DNA of 53,542 nt from Nostoc sp. NOS(2021) (GCF_017115025.1 NZ_JABXKM010000118.1:1-53542); one strand, 5' to 3'. Shown: positions 16,891 to 25,989, counted from the first letter of the stretch. Numbers and translations are program-made. The notes: generated by a model not told the origin, from the sequence alone.

Positions 16891-17556
16891 TTAGCTACCG
16901 CAACTGCCGCAATCGAGGAAGCTACAGTCAGCACCACTGCAATCTAGGGAACTGCAATCAGCACCACCACAATCAGGAGTTATGCTAACTAGATCCGCAC
17001 AATCACAACAGTCAGTATTGCTGCTACTAATAAATGAGGATTTTTGAGCAACTTTATCAGATGTTTGTTGTCGTTGTTGCGTGTTTGCTTCCTCCTCTGT
17101 GGATTCTTCTGAGTTATCGGTTTGCGTAGACGCGTAGCGGTGAGGGAGTCGCAGTCTTCTGCCAAGGGGAGACACTAAGAGCGATGGCGGTTCCCGTCGA
17201 TTGCGATAGCGCAGCGTTAGCGACGTTAGGAGCGTCACTCCCGAACCCGTTGGCGCAGCCTCTCCAAGAGTTGGGCTTGCCGCAAGGCATCGCAAAATTT
17301 GGTTAGCTTGCTTGCAAGCTTGAAATCTTTCACGGGAATTAACAAAAGCTGCTTTTAACCCTTCCTTAGCAACTACCCACTTGATGTAGCCAGAGCAAGA
17401 TTCGCCGCCATATAGTATTCTGTATGCACAAGCAAAACCTTTGTGTGGCGAAATGTGCTTTTGATATCCAGTAATTGCGGCGGCACTAACTTGTCTAGTA
17501 AAAGAATCGAACAAGGAAATCTGCATATTTGGGAATTGGGGACTGGGAATAGGCAA
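16891..17556 (-). CDS. YidD-like protein with Cys-rich tail and a repeat-derived insert
   Basis: 221 residues. Residues about 28-88 match the YidD (membrane protein insertion efficiency factor, DUF37) pattern: GYQKHISPHKGFACAYRILY, then SCSGYIKWVVAKEGLKAAF, then SRERFQACKQAN. YidD helps YidC-dependent membrane insertion. Residues about 89-143 (from CLAAS to RYAST) are encoded by a 162-bp dispersed repeat (17127-17288) that lies inside a former GCGATCGC site. Removing it restores ILR-SQTDNSEE without a frame change. The tail (about 183-221) is very rich in cysteine and Asp (DCCDCADL...DCGSCGS), possibly metal-binding. Whether the repeat-bearing protein still works is unknown. Confidence 0.8.
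   Translation of the reverse strand: MPIPSPQFPNMQISLFDSFTRQVSAAAITGYQKHISPHKGFACAYRILYGGESCSGYIKWVVAKEGLKAAFVNSRERFQACKQANQILRCLAASPTLGEAAPTGSGVTLLTSLTLRYRNRREPPSLLVSPLGRRLRLPHRYASTQTDNSEESTEEEANTQQRQQTSDKVAQKSSFISSSNTDCCDCADLVSITPDCGGADCSSLDCSGADCSFLDCGSCGS
17127..17288 (-). repeat. 162-bp composite repeat inserted in frame in the YidD-like gene
   Basis: Flanked by GCG (17124-17126) and ATCGC (17289-17293), so excision rebuilds GCGATCGC. The length is exactly 54 codons and the reading frame of the host gene stays open through it. The interior has blocks such as CCGAACCCGTTGGCGCAGCC and AAGGGGAGAC that recur in other intergenic repeats of this window (for example 53036-53180). Confidence 0.82.
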
Positions 17557-17724
17557 TATTCTTCATTCTTCCCAATACCTACTCCCTACTCCCCATCTCG
17601 CTTTTCGTATCGAAACATTAAGGAATATTGCATTTCAACAGAAACCTGAAGGGAAAGCGTCAAATCAGCCGAAAGACCGTGATAGTATGCTCTCGGTAAA
17701 TGTGAAGATTTGGGAGAAAGACCT

Positions 17725-18945
17725 TTGACACTACGGGTTGCTGTTATTGGGTCAGGCCCTGCTGGTTCATCTGCCGCAGAAACGCTGGCAGCCTCTGGGA
17801 TTGAAACCTACCTGTTTGAGCGGAAGCTAGACAATGCAAAGCCTTGTGGGGGTGCAATTCCCCTATGTATGGTAAGTGAGTTTGATCTACCACCAGAGAT
17901 TATCGATCGCCGGGTACGGAAGATGAAAATGATTTCACCTTCCAATCGTGAGGTTGATATCAATCTGGTAAATGAAGATGAATATATAGGAATGTGCCGC
18001 CGGGAAGTGCTAGATGGCTTTTTGCGCGATCGCGCGGCAAAAGTAGGTGCAAATTTAATTAATGCCACTGTTCATAAACTCGATATACCAGGAAACAATA
18101 CTGACCCTTATACCATCCATTACATTGACCATACAGAAGGTATATCACAGGGTATTGCTAAAACCCTGAAAGTGGATCTAATTATTGGGGCGGATGGGGC
18201 TAATTCTCGCGTTGCCAAAGAAATGGACGCTGGGGATTATAATTATGCGATCGCTTTCCAAGAGCGGATTCGCTTACCCGAAGACAAAATGGCCTACTAT
18301 AACGACCTCGCCGAAATGTATGTCGGTGATGACGTTTCTACTGATTTCTACGCTTGGGTTTTCCCCAAATATGACCACGTAGCTGTCGGTACTGGTACAA
18401 TGCACATCAATAAAGCCAGCATCAAACAGTTACAAGCTGGTATCCGTGCCCGTGCTTCCGAGAAACTGGCAGGCGGTAAAATCATCAAAGTCGAAGCCCA
18501 CCCCATTCCTGAACATCCCCGTCCCCGTCGTGTTGTCGGTCGCATCGCTTTGGTGGGAGATGCTGCTGGTTACGTTACCAAGTCCTCTGGTGAAGGTATT
18601 TATTTTGCCGCTAAATCTGGGCGGATGTGTGCTGAAACCATTGTAGAAGCATCTAACAGTGGTAGCCGTATTCCTACGGAAGATGACCTCAAGGTTTATC
18701 TGAAGCGTTGGGATAAAAGATACGGACTTACTTACAAGGTGCTGGACATTCTGCAAAGCGTGTTCTATCGTTCTAACGCTACCCGCGAGGCGTTTGTGGA
18801 AATGTGCGATGACCTCGATGTGCAGCGATTGACATTCGATAGCTATCTATATAAGACGGTTGTCCCAGCTAATCCCATCACCCAACTGAAAATTACTGCC
18901 AAAACCATTGGTAGCCTAATTCGGGGTAATGCCCTTGCACCTTAA
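17725..18945 (+). CDS. chlP: geranylgeranyl reductase (geranylgeranyl diphosphate / chlorophyll)
   Basis: 406 residues from the chosen TTG at 17725. It is a FAD/NADPH-dependent reductase that saturates three double bonds of geranylgeranyl groups to give the phytyl chain of chlorophyll a and tocopherol. The N-terminal dinucleotide motif is VIGSGPAGSSAAE, followed by RKLDNAKPCGGAIPLCMV, and in the middle the second FAD motif VGRIALVGDAAGYVTKSSGEGIYFAAKSG, all typical of ChlP. The start TTG gives M-TLRVAVIGSG as in homologues and is preceded by GGGAGAAAG at 17711-17719. The upstream TTG at 17710 would put the ribosome site inside the gene. It stands alone between the YidD-like gene (divergent) and a convergent TPR relic. 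Confidence 0.96.
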   Translation: MTLRVAVIGSGPAGSSAAETLAASGIETYLFERKLDNAKPCGGAIPLCMVSEFDLPPEIIDRRVRKMKMISPSNREVDINLVNEDEYIGMCRREVLDGFLRDRAAKVGANLINATVHKLDIPGNNTDPYTIHYIDHTEGISQGIAKTLKVDLIIGADGANSRVAKEMDAGDYNYAIAFQERIRLPEDKMAYYNDLAEMYVGDDVSTDFYAWVFPKYDHVAVGTGTMHINKASIKQLQAGIRARASEKLAGGKIIKVEAHPIPEHPRPRRVVGRIALVGDAAGYVTKSSGEGIYFAAKSGRMCAETIVEASNSGSRIPTEDDLKVYLKRWDKRYGLTYKVLDILQSVFYRSNATREAFVEMCDDLDVQRLTFDSYLYKTVVPANPITQLKITAKTIGSLIRGNALAP

Positions 18946-18980
18946 CTGAGTGTGGAATATTGGGACTTCCAACAAATAAA

Positions 18981-19838
18981 TTACCCAATTTTGCGGGGCG
19001 GGCATCCTGCCCGTCCATCAATCAAGGCGGGCGAGATGTTCTGACGCGCCGACTTACTTACAACTTGAGCAGCCTGATCTTTGCCCAGTGCCTGCAAACT
19101 TTCCTGCAAGCCAAATAGAGAACGCCCATTATGGGGATACTTTTTTAGATCAGCACGAAAGACTTTCTCGGCCTCTCTATAGTCGCCCTTAGCTAAAAGC
19201 ACAGCGCCCAAAGATTCCCGCGTCGGAAAATACCAGTCTGGTGGTTCCACGTAATCGAGAGTATCTTCTGCGATTACTGCTTTTTCTAGCAATTGAATGG
19301 CAGATTCATAATCATGCTTTTCTTTAGCAATTTTGGCGTCTAGAACTTTTGAGGCAATGTCTAAAATGCGACTGGCAGGACTGAATCCAATGGTTGCTTC
19401 AGTGGAAATTACCTGTTTGGCGGCCAGTAATGCCCGACTTTCGCTTGCTGCATCTTCAAGTTTGGCTGTGGCTGCGATCGCCATGCCGCGAGTAAAATGC
19501 CAAAGTGCTGTGGTAGTGGGCAATTTCGCATCGGGGGCAGGAGTTTTTAAGATGGCATCCCAGTCACTAAAGCGTGTCTGAATCAGCATTTTGCTGCCCA
19601 GAAATCCCTCAAGCATTGGTGTATACGGGTCAATCGCAGTGGCATTTGCAACTAATTTATCTGCGGCTTGGAGAGCATCTTCATATCTTCCTGCCATACT
19701 GCTGGCCACCATGAGAAAATATACGTTGTGGTTGTAGTACATCATGGGGTAAGTGCCCTGGACTTGATATTTTTTGATGTAAATATCATCTTGAGCGATC
19801 GCCTGCTCATTTGCCCGCATGTTCCAGCTTTTTTTCAT
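18981..19838 (-). pseudogene. TPR-domain protein, 5'-truncated relic
   Basis: About 285 codons of TPR-like sequence (ANEQAIAQDDIYIKKYQVQG, then ALQAADKLV and GAVLLAKGDYREAEKVFRADL repeats). I recall this as the C-terminal half of a longer cyanobacterial TPR protein whose N-terminal half is missing. The apparent start MKKSWNM is only the out-of-frame reading of the 3' end of the SMI1-family gene it overlaps by 32 bases, so a deletion has fused the two loci. The last about 22 residues (from ARQNIS to PRKIG) come from a palindromic intergenic repeat (18985-19045). It may still be translated as a fragment but is unlikely to be the native protein. Confidence 0.7.
18985..19045. repeat. palindromic GGGCGGGCAGGATGCCCGCCC-type repeat
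   Basis: Contains the self-complementary core GGCGGGCATCCTGCCCGTCC (19000-19019) plus a further GGCGGGCG. A related unit is at 24059-24155. It forms the read-through C-terminus of the TPR relic. Confidence 0.65.
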
Positions 19839-20421
19839 CTATTCGTATTATCATGTCATCTTCTTCTCCATATCCATCTGGATATTCATCTGGTATAAGT
19901 TTATATAAACCCAACTCACAACACTCTGCAATTACAGATATCATACTGATGAGATTTTTATATGTTCTTACTGAATCTTCAAGACAACCAACATCCCAAA
20001 GATAAACCGGAGATGGATCGAGATCGCCAATTACATAAAGCATTCTTTTATTTTCATATGCAGCAAGAGGAAACCATTTTCGCTTCCAATAATCATCATC
20101 ATAGTTAGTAGCTTCTCCTATACTTTTGTAAATATAAACTGAATCTTGCAAGGAACAAAAAGAACAAATGACATCGGCTCTTAATTGCTCAGGAAACAAA
20201 AAATAGAGTGGTAGATAGCCATTGTTATAACCAAGCTCGGCGGTTCCATTGCGCCATTGATAAAGTTCATATACTTCTTCAGATAACTTGAATGGTAAAT
20301 CCTTAGTAATTTCGTCAATTTGCTGGCGAGTTAAACCTGGATTGTAACAATCAAAAAATTCAACATTGGTAGATTTTAACCAATTCAAAATATATTGAAG
20401 TTCATCCGTAAGTTCAGACAT
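19807..20421 (-). CDS. SMI1/KNR4 family protein
   Basis: 204 residues. The N-terminal half fits the SMI1/KNR4 (SUKH-like) pattern: NPGLTRQQIDEITKDLPFKL, then EEVYELYQWRNGT and GYLPLYFLFPE, with conserved W and G positions. The acidic composition is typical. SUKH-domain proteins often act as immunity proteins against contact-dependent or polymorphic toxins, and others are stand-alone regulators. No toxin gene is next to it here. The 3' end (residues EHAGK) lies on the deletion junction with the TPR relic, so the native C-terminus may differ. The ATG at 20421 is the natural start. Confidence 0.82.
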   Translation of the reverse strand: MSELTDELQYILNWLKSTNVEFFDCYNPGLTRQQIDEITKDLPFKLSEEVYELYQWRNGTAELGYNNGYLPLYFLFPEQLRADVICSFCSLQDSVYIYKSIGEATNYDDDYWKRKWFPLAAYENKRMLYVIGDLDPSPVYLWDVGCLEDSVRTYKNLISMISVIAECCELGLYKLIPDEYPDGYGEEDDMIIRIDEKKLEHAGK

Positions 20422-20463
20422 TTGACTAACCTCATTTAGTGATTAAAGACGAAAGTATTTTCA

Positions 20464-20574
20464 ACTATAGCGGTTCTCGCTTGAGTGAGGTACAAGAACC
20501 CCACCCCCAACACCCTAAGAGCAAGCAAGGAGGGGACTATGATGTACCTCATCTGATTAGGAAACGCTATAAGT
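20464..20574. mobile_element. MITE-like palindromic element
   Basis: Imperfect terminal inverted repeats ACTATAGCGGTTCTC and GGAAACGCTATAAGT enclose a second pair, GTGAGGTACAAG and ATGTACCTCATC, around a C-rich core. It has no coding capacity. The remainder of the 20422-20857 gap shows no gene; bases 20575-20857 are A/T-rich and include the csbD leader. Confidence 0.6.
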
Positions 20575-20857
20575 CAAGTTGCGGTTTATCATCATCGCTA
20601 TCTACCTGAAGTTATAAATGATTTTGTCTCAAGATAGAACAATAGAATGATACCTTTCCCTCTTTTGGATATTACTTGAATTCTCAAAGATGAATTTAAC
20701 CTTTAAATAACTATATACAACGGACACAAATATTTGTCATAAAAACATCGTCAGATAGAAGAATTTAAAGTTGTCTAAAAGTAATCTATAGATATTGCAG
20801 CGCTTTTCGAGCAAGCAACAAGTAATCACTAATTAACATACTTTAGGAACAAAGAAT

Positions 20858-21040
20858 ATGAGTATCGAAGATAAAGCCAAAGCTTTTGCTAAAAACGTTG
20901 AAGGTAAAGTACAAGAGGCGGTTGGCGAAGTAACTGGCGATCCTAAAGATAAAGCTGAAGGTAAAGCTAAACAAGCTGAAGCCCAAGTCCGCCATACTGC
21001 TGAAAATATCAAAGATGAAGTCAAAAAGACTTTAGAATAG
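20858..21040 (+). CDS. CsbD-family stress protein
   Basis: 60 residues, very hydrophilic and rich in Lys, Glu and Ala: EDKAKAFAKNVEGKVQEAVG, then EVTGDPKDKAEGKAKQAEAQ. The motif (N/K)xxGKxKEAxGxxTxDxxxxxxG is diagnostic of CsbD, a small general-stress protein of unknown biochemical role that is probably unstructured or helical. Its length equals the family norm. A GGAAC-type site precedes the ATG. A MITE with a 10-bp target duplication sits 46 bases after the stop. Confidence 0.93.
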   Translation: MSIEDKAKAFAKNVEGKVQEAVGEVTGDPKDKAEGKAKQAEAQVRHTAENIKDEVKKTLE

Positions 21041-21086
21041 TACAAGCGAAAATTTCCCTACCTTTAATAAGTTGCTCAAGTAGGGG

Positions 21087-21256
21087 CAGGGCTATTTCGT
21101 TATAGACAGAAACCGCCCAGAACTGAAGTTCAACTGCTCATAGCTAAAGTCCGTTAAAACGGACTATAACCTTTTCTTAGTCGTCTTTAGACGAATGAGT
21201 GATATTAGACTCAGAATTCATTCTGAGGCGGAGTAGATGAGAATAAAATAGCCCTG
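21087..21256. mobile_element. 170-bp MITE with CAGGGCTATTT ends and a 10-bp target duplication
   Basis: Inverted ends CAGGGCTATTT / AAATAGCCCTG, continuing imperfectly inward, are flanked by the exact direct repeat CAAGTAGGGG (21077-21086 and 21257-21266). The interior has further hairpins (GTCCGTT/AACGGAC and GTCGTCTTTAGACGA). There is no coding capacity. The end sequence matches the 12534-12685 element. The duplication length fits ISAs1/IS4-like transposition (inference). Confidence 0.82.
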
Positions 21257-21353
21257 CAAGTAGGGGCAATTGATGAATTGCCCCTAGTTGTGTGGTTAAT
21301 TGAGATTGTAGCTGGATTTACACCATGCTGTACTAGGTGGAAATTTATTTAGG

Positions 21354-21391
21354 AAGAAGGTTGAGTAAATAATTATTTACTCAACCTTCTT
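21354..21391. terminator. 38-bp perfect palindrome downstream of the kinase gene
   Basis: Two perfect 19-bp halves with no loop, AAGAAGGTTGAGTAAATAA and its complement, lie 33 bases past the 3' end of the histidine kinase gene. On the plus strand it is followed by TTCTTTATT. Probably a transcript end; a perfect loop-less palindrome could equally be a cruciform or a protein site. Confidence 0.6.
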
Positions 21392-21424
21392 TCTTTATTA
21401 AATCTGTGTTTTGTCTGCCTACTT

Positions 21425-22519
21425 TTAGTTTTCACCAGCGACAGGTAGACGTATAGTGAATTTACTACCCTGCCCTGGTTCAGACGTCACATCGATTGTG
21501 CCTTGATGTGCTTCGATAATGCAGCGAGATAGATATAGTCCTAAACCACTACCAGAACGTTGGTGTTTCCCTTGACGAAATCGCTGGAATAATATTGCCT
21601 GATCTGGTTTAGAAATTCCTGGCCCTGTATCTTGGATATCAATATTCACAGCTACCGGAGTAAGATAACAGTGAATATCTACAGAACCTTTGTCTGTAAA
21701 TTTGATGGCATTGCCGATGATATTTGTCAAAACTCGCCGCAGTTCTACGCGATCGCCCATGATGGTGCTTGCAGTTTCACCTTTATCAATGTTTACAGCT
21801 AATCCTTTTTCTTCAGCTAAGGGAGTTAATTCTTGGGAAACTTCACTAACTAATTCCTGAATATTGCAGGGAGAAATTTTTAAGGTTTTACAGCCCGCTT
21901 CATGGCGATAAACTTCTAGCAAGGTATTTACCATTTCCAGCAGGTCTTGATTACTGCCAATCATGGTATCAATTATTTCTTGCAATTGTGGCGAAACTTC
22001 GCAAAACCTACCTTCCAGTAATAATTTTAATACGCGGTTCGAGGCTACCAATGGTATGCGTAAATCGTGAGTAAAACGGGAGACAAAATCTGCCCGGAGG
22101 TTAGCCATCTGATCTCGTTCGTCGATACTATGTTTGAGGCGCAGGAGCGATCGCACTCGTGCATGTAGTTCATCAGGATCGAATGGTTTACGAATGAAGT
22201 CATCTGCACCCGCGTCGAGTCCTTCAACAACGCTAGACTCATAGTGAGCCGTGAGCAGCAGAATCGGAATAAATGGCAACGCCTGATTCTGTCGGATGCG
22301 TCGAGTAAATTCATAGCCATCTATCTCCGGCATCATCACATCTAAGAGAATTAAGTCTGGCGGTGACTCCTCAACCATAGCCAGAGCAATTTTGCTATCT
22401 TCCACCAAGCTAATTTCATAGTCCTCATCTTCTAGGACTGCTTCTAAGACCAGTAAATTGTCAAAAACATCATCGACAACGAGAATTTTATCTTTTTTGA
22501 CAGTTTTAGTTAAAGACAT
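21425..22519 (-). CDS. hybrid response regulator - histidine kinase
   Basis: 364 residues. An N-terminal receiver domain (about 10-128) has the phosphoacceptor Asp60 in LILLDVMMPE and the conserved Lys in RKPFDP. It is followed by a HisKA dimerisation domain with His151 in FTHDLRIPL and a HATPase domain: N box NIIGNAIKF, G1 DTGPGIS, G2 GSGLGLYL. It has no membrane segment or sensor domain, so it is a soluble kinase controlled through its own receiver by another kinase. The NarL-type regulator on the other strand 724 bases away could be its partner, but that is only proximity. The ATG at 22519 follows an A/T-rich stretch. Confidence 0.94.
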   Translation of the reverse strand: MSLTKTVKKDKILVVDDVFDNLLVLEAVLEDEDYEISLVEDSKIALAMVEESPPDLILLDVMMPEIDGYEFTRRIRQNQALPFIPILLLTAHYESSVVEGLDAGADDFIRKPFDPDELHARVRSLLRLKHSIDERDQMANLRADFVSRFTHDLRIPLVASNRVLKLLLEGRFCEVSPQLQEIIDTMIGSNQDLLEMVNTLLEVYRHEAGCKTLKISPCNIQELVSEVSQELTPLAEEKGLAVNIDKGETASTIMGDRVELRRVLTNIIGNAIKFTDKGSVDIHCYLTPVAVNIDIQDTGPGISKPDQAILFQRFRQGKHQRSGSGLGLYLSRCIIEAHQGTIDVTSEPGQGSKFTIRLPVAGEN

Positions 22520-22707
22520 GGCTAAATAAAAAAAAGAAGTGCTTGGCTATCCCTAGCAAATCTAGTAATAGCTTACTTCACCAGTGCTGAGATTATTAAA
22601 GATTCACATTTTCCTTTAAAGTTTCCTAAATTAAATATCCTACATTAACAGTATTTATACTGATAATATTTTGTTAAATATGAATTAATACTTATAGCTA
22701 TCTTTAG

Positions 22708-22976
22708 GTAAATAGACCATCCTGTAGGGGCACAGCAATACTCATTGGTGTCAACTTAAGGTAAAAGCCATTCTAGAACCAGCTTTTAGAGATTGTCTCG
22801 TTCCCAGTCTCAGACTGGGAATGCCTAATAGGAGGGCTGCCGCCTCCCTTACTCGCGGCAGAGCCGCCTTTTGATTTGCATTTCCAGCCAGAGGCTAGAA
22901 ACGAGGTTTTAAAGGAGTTTGAGCTTAAGTTGACACCAATGAGCAATGCTGTGGCCCTACGACAGATGTGGTTCAA
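22708..22976. mobile_element. nested palindromic elements (three levels)
   Basis: Outer level: a palindrome starting AAATAGACCAT..CTGTAGGGG and ending CCCTACGACAGATGTGGTT, also present uninterrupted at 48749-48806. Middle level: about 22740-22942, with perfect 20-bp inverted ends (CTCATTGGTGTCAACTTAAG at 22741-22760 and its complement at 22924-22943) and flanking GCAAT. Inner level: 22797-22905, bounded by CTCGTTCCCAG and CTAGAAACGAG with a CTCAGACTGGGAAT hairpin. No protein is encoded. Confidence 0.82.
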
Positions 22977-23243
22977 ATAAATATTGAGATGGCAAATGAA
23001 AAATTGTTTACCATAAAACATCTATCATCAGGTTAATGTATAAAAATATTATTTGATTGAATGATATTGTGATATCGAAACTCTTGCCTGAGAAAAACTT
23101 ACGAGATAAGGTTATTTATGTCTAATGGTAGATGAAGTTCAGGGAGCAATAGCAACTGCATTGCTTTTTGTATAAGATCCCCATAGAAGAACGAGATTAT
23201 TTTAATCTGTACTTTAGATAGATAACAGTAAAGTTAAGCAAAT

Positions 23244-23963
23244 ATGAGTGAAATCAAGATCCTCGTGATTGAAGATCACAATCTTACAAGAATCGGTTTA
23301 CGGTCTGCCTTACAAACCCAGCCAGAGTTAAAGATTGTTGGTGAAGCAGCCAATGCAGCCGACGGTATCAAGCTTCTGAAAACTCTTAAGCCGGATGTTG
23401 CTACTATTGACATTGGTTTGCCTGACATGGATGGTATTGAGCTAACACGCACATTTAGGCAATATCAAGCAGAGAATGAAGATTATACAACAAAGCTGCT
23501 AATTTTAACGATGCAGAATAGTGAACAGGCAGTTTTAGCAGCATTTGCAGCAGGTGCAGATTCTTATTGCATGAAGGATATCGAAACTGAGAAACTAGTA
23601 GAGGCTGTGCGAACGACCTATGCAGGTAGCTCATGGATCGATCCAGCGATCGCAGACCTTGTACTACAACAAATACGTCAAGATTTCCCCGATGGCAGCA
23701 GAGGGGCAGCTGGAAAAAGAGTCTTGATTGAAGGTATTGACCCAGATGTTGAGAAAAGTATAGTCAGCTATCCTTTAACTCATAGGGAGATGGATGTTTT
23801 AGAGTTGATTGTCGCTGGGTGTGACAACGCAGAAATTGCTAAAAGGCTCTATCTAACAGTCGGTACTGTCAAAACTCATGTTCGAGGTATTCTCAATAAA
23901 CTCTGTGTTGCTGACCGTACACAGGCTGCTGTCCGTGCTTTGCGTGCTGGATTAGTACCATGA
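23244..23963 (+). CDS. NarL/LuxR-family response regulator
   Basis: 239 residues. The receiver domain (about 4-125) has Asp11, Asp56 (IDIGLPDMDG) and the conserved Thr and Lys (ILTMQ, MKDIE). The C-terminal LuxR-type helix-turn-helix (about 176-239: LTHREMDVLELIVAGCDNAE, KRLYLTVGTVKTHVRGILNK) binds DNA. A typical two-component output regulator. The linker (about 140-175) is longer than usual and contains basic residues. The ATG at 23244 follows AGTAAAG-type sequence without a strong Shine-Dalgarno. Its kinase is unknown; the adjacent hybrid kinase lacks an obvious transfer domain but is a candidate. Confidence 0.95.
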   Translation: MSEIKILVIEDHNLTRIGLRSALQTQPELKIVGEAANAADGIKLLKTLKPDVATIDIGLPDMDGIELTRTFRQYQAENEDYTTKLLILTMQNSEQAVLAAFAAGADSYCMKDIETEKLVEAVRTTYAGSSWIDPAIADLVLQQIRQDFPDGSRGAAGKRVLIEGIDPDVEKSIVSYPLTHREMDVLELIVAGCDNAEIAKRLYLTVGTVKTHVRGILNKLCVADRTQAAVRALRAGLVP

Positions 23964-24058
23964 GCAAGTAAGTAGCCATGATGAACTGCGTACACAAGAA
24001 CACTTAACAATCCAAAATTCAAAATTCTTGCATAAAGGGACTGAGAAGAAATAAATTA

Positions 24059-24155
24059 TCCATCTTGTGGGGTGGGCAGCGTTCGACTGAGCGCTCACGC
24101 CGAAGTCCTGCCCGCCCTGAATATGGGACGGGTGATGACACTCATCCCACAAGAA
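24059..24155. repeat. palindromic intergenic repeat with an inner small insertion
   Basis: Outer arms ATCTTGTGGGGTGGG and CTCATCCCACAAGA pair with each other, and inner arms GGGCAG and CTGCCCGCC also pair. Between the latter sits a 29-base block beginning GCGTTCGACTGAGCGC that breaks the palindrome and looks like a secondary insertion. The whole 23964-24300 gap holds no gene. Confidence 0.65.
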
Positions 24156-24300
24156 AATTTGGGATGTACGAGAAAAATTTTTCTTCCCCATTCAATTGTT
24201 TTTCGGTCAAAGCGGTTACTAAGACAAAACTTTATGAATAAATTGTTACAAAATTTAGTAGAATGACATCATTCACAAATAAGTATTTTTTATCATATAC

Positions 24301-25989
24301 ATGATAGCGGATCAATTTCCCTGGCTTACCGCGATCGTCTTACTGCCACTCATTGCGGCCTTCCTCATCCCTGTGCTGCCTGATAAAGATGGCAAACGTG
24401 TGCGGTGGTATGCACTGGGTGTAGGTATCGCAGACTTTGCCTTGATGTGCTACGCCTTTTGGAAGCATTACGATGCCAGCAGTGCTAGTTTTCAACTCGT
24501 GGAGAATTATGCCTGGGTGCCTCAGTTAGGTTTCAACTGGGCGGTATCAGTTGATGGACTTTCAGTGCCACTTGTGCTTCTAGCAGGATTTGTCACCACA
24601 CTCTCGATATTTTCGGCTTGGCAAGTTGATCACCGACCCCGCCTCTTCTATTTCTTGATGCTGGTGTTGTATTCCGCACAGGTAGGGGTGTTTGTTGCCA
24701 AAGACCTGCTGCTATTTTTCATTATGTGGGAAGTCGAACTGATTCCCGTCTACCTATTAGTCTGCATTTGGGGTGGGCAAAGGCGTCGTTATGCGGCTAC
24801 GAAATTTTTGTTGTATACCGCAGCCGCTTCTATATTTATTTTGGTGGCAGCCTTGGCAATGGGGCTATATGGCGGCGGTAATATGACATTTGATATAACC
24901 GCCCTCGCCAAGAAGGAATATCCCCTTGGTCTACAGCTGCTGCTTTATGCAGGGTTGTTGATTGCATTTGGTGTCAAACTTGCGGTTTTCCCGATGCATA
25001 CCTGGTTGCCTGATGCCCACGGCGAAGCATCCTCTCCTGTATCGATGATTTTGGCTGGTGTATTGCTGAAGATGGGCGGATATGGATTGATTCGCCTGAA
25101 TCTTGAACTACTTCCCGATGCACACATTTACTTTGCGCCGGTTCTAGCTATTCTGGGTGTTGTCAACATTATCTATGGTGCATTGAATTCCTTTGCTCAG
25201 ACCAATATGAAGCGGCGTTTGGCTTATTCGTCGATTTCTCACATGGGATTTGTATTGCTTGGGATTGCATCGTTCACTGATTTAGGAATCAACGGCGCGA
25301 TGTTGCAGATGATTTCACATGGGTTGATTGCATCGGTGCTGTTCTTCTTAGCAGGCGTTACTTACGATCGCACCCACACAATGGTAATGAAAGATATGGG
25401 CGGTATTGGTCAAGCCATGCCCAAAGTCTTTGCCCTGTTTACAATCGCAGCAATGGCATCCCTAGCACTGCCCGGTATGAGCGGCTTTCCTGGCGAACTC
25501 TCGGTATTCGTTGGTTTGACAAGCAGTGACGTTTACAGTTCGACCTTCTGCACCGTAACTGTTTTTCTCGCCGCAGTTGGAGTCATCCTCACACCGATTT
25601 ATCTACTTTCCATGCTGCGAGAGGTATTTTATGGTGACGGTGCAGCACTCATCTGCGACATTAATAATGCCGGCTTGGAAAATCAAGAAGATGACGGAAC
25701 AGTTTGTTTTGGTACAGACTGCTTCGTGCCAGAAGATGCAGTCTACGACGATGCTAGACCGCGTGAGGTGTTTATCGCTGCCTGTTTTCTGCTGATGATT
25801 ATTGGTATTGGTTTCTATCCCAAGATGGCGATGCAGATGTATGACGTGAAGACTGTCGCAGTCAATGCTAATCTTCGCCAATCTTATGCCATAGTTTCGC
25901 AAACAAATCCCCAGATTTATGCTAATGGATTCTTGGTTCCGCAAATTTCAGAGGTTGAGGTAGCGCCCGTTTTGGGAACTTTGAAGTAA
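24301..25989 (+). CDS. ndhD: NAD(P)H-quinone oxidoreductase chain 4 (NdhD), paralogue with Cys-rich loop
   Basis: 562 residues. A proton-pumping antiporter-like membrane subunit of the NDH-1 complex with about 14 transmembrane helices. Family blocks are [72 protein letters not shown] and [14 protein letters not shown]. It is closest within the window to the second ndhD (39.2 kb). It differs by an extra loop of about 24 residues (450-476) with three cysteines ([19 protein letters not shown]). Both copies look like the NdhD1/D2 respiratory type rather than the NdhD3/D4 CO2-uptake type (from memory). It starts at an ATG with no clear Shine-Dalgarno. No other ndh gene is adjacent. Confidence 0.93.
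   Translation: MIADQFPWLTAIVLLPLIAAFLIPVLPDKDGKRVRWYALGVGIADFALMCYAFWKHYDASSASFQLVENYAWVPQLGFNWAVSVDGLSVPLVLLAGFVTTLSIFSAWQVDHRPRLFYFLMLVLYSAQVGVFVAKDLLLFFIMWEVELIPVYLLVCIWGGQRRRYAATKFLLYTAAASIFILVAALAMGLYGGGNMTFDITALAKKEYPLGLQLLLYAGLLIAFGVKLAVFPMHTWLPDAHGEASSPVSMILAGVLLKMGGYGLIRLNLELLPDAHIYFAPVLAILGVVNIIYGALNSFAQTNMKRRLAYSSISHMGFVLLGIASFTDLGINGAMLQMISHGLIASVLFFLAGVTYDRTHTMVMKDMGGIGQAMPKVFALFTIAAMASLALPGMSGFPGELSVFVGLTSSDVYSSTFCTVTVFLAAVGVILTPIYLLSMLREVFYGDGAALICDINNAGLENQEDDGTVCFGTDCFVPEDAVYDDARPREVFIAACFLLMIIGIGFYPKMAMQMYDVKTVAVNANLRQSYAIVSQTNPQIYANGFLVPQISEVEVAPVLGTLK

Noticed and set aside
24301..25989. NdhD3/NdhD4 of the CO2-uptake NDH-1 complexes
   Set aside because: No ndhF3/F4 or cup genes are adjacent and the sequence is close to the other ndhD in the window, of respiratory type.
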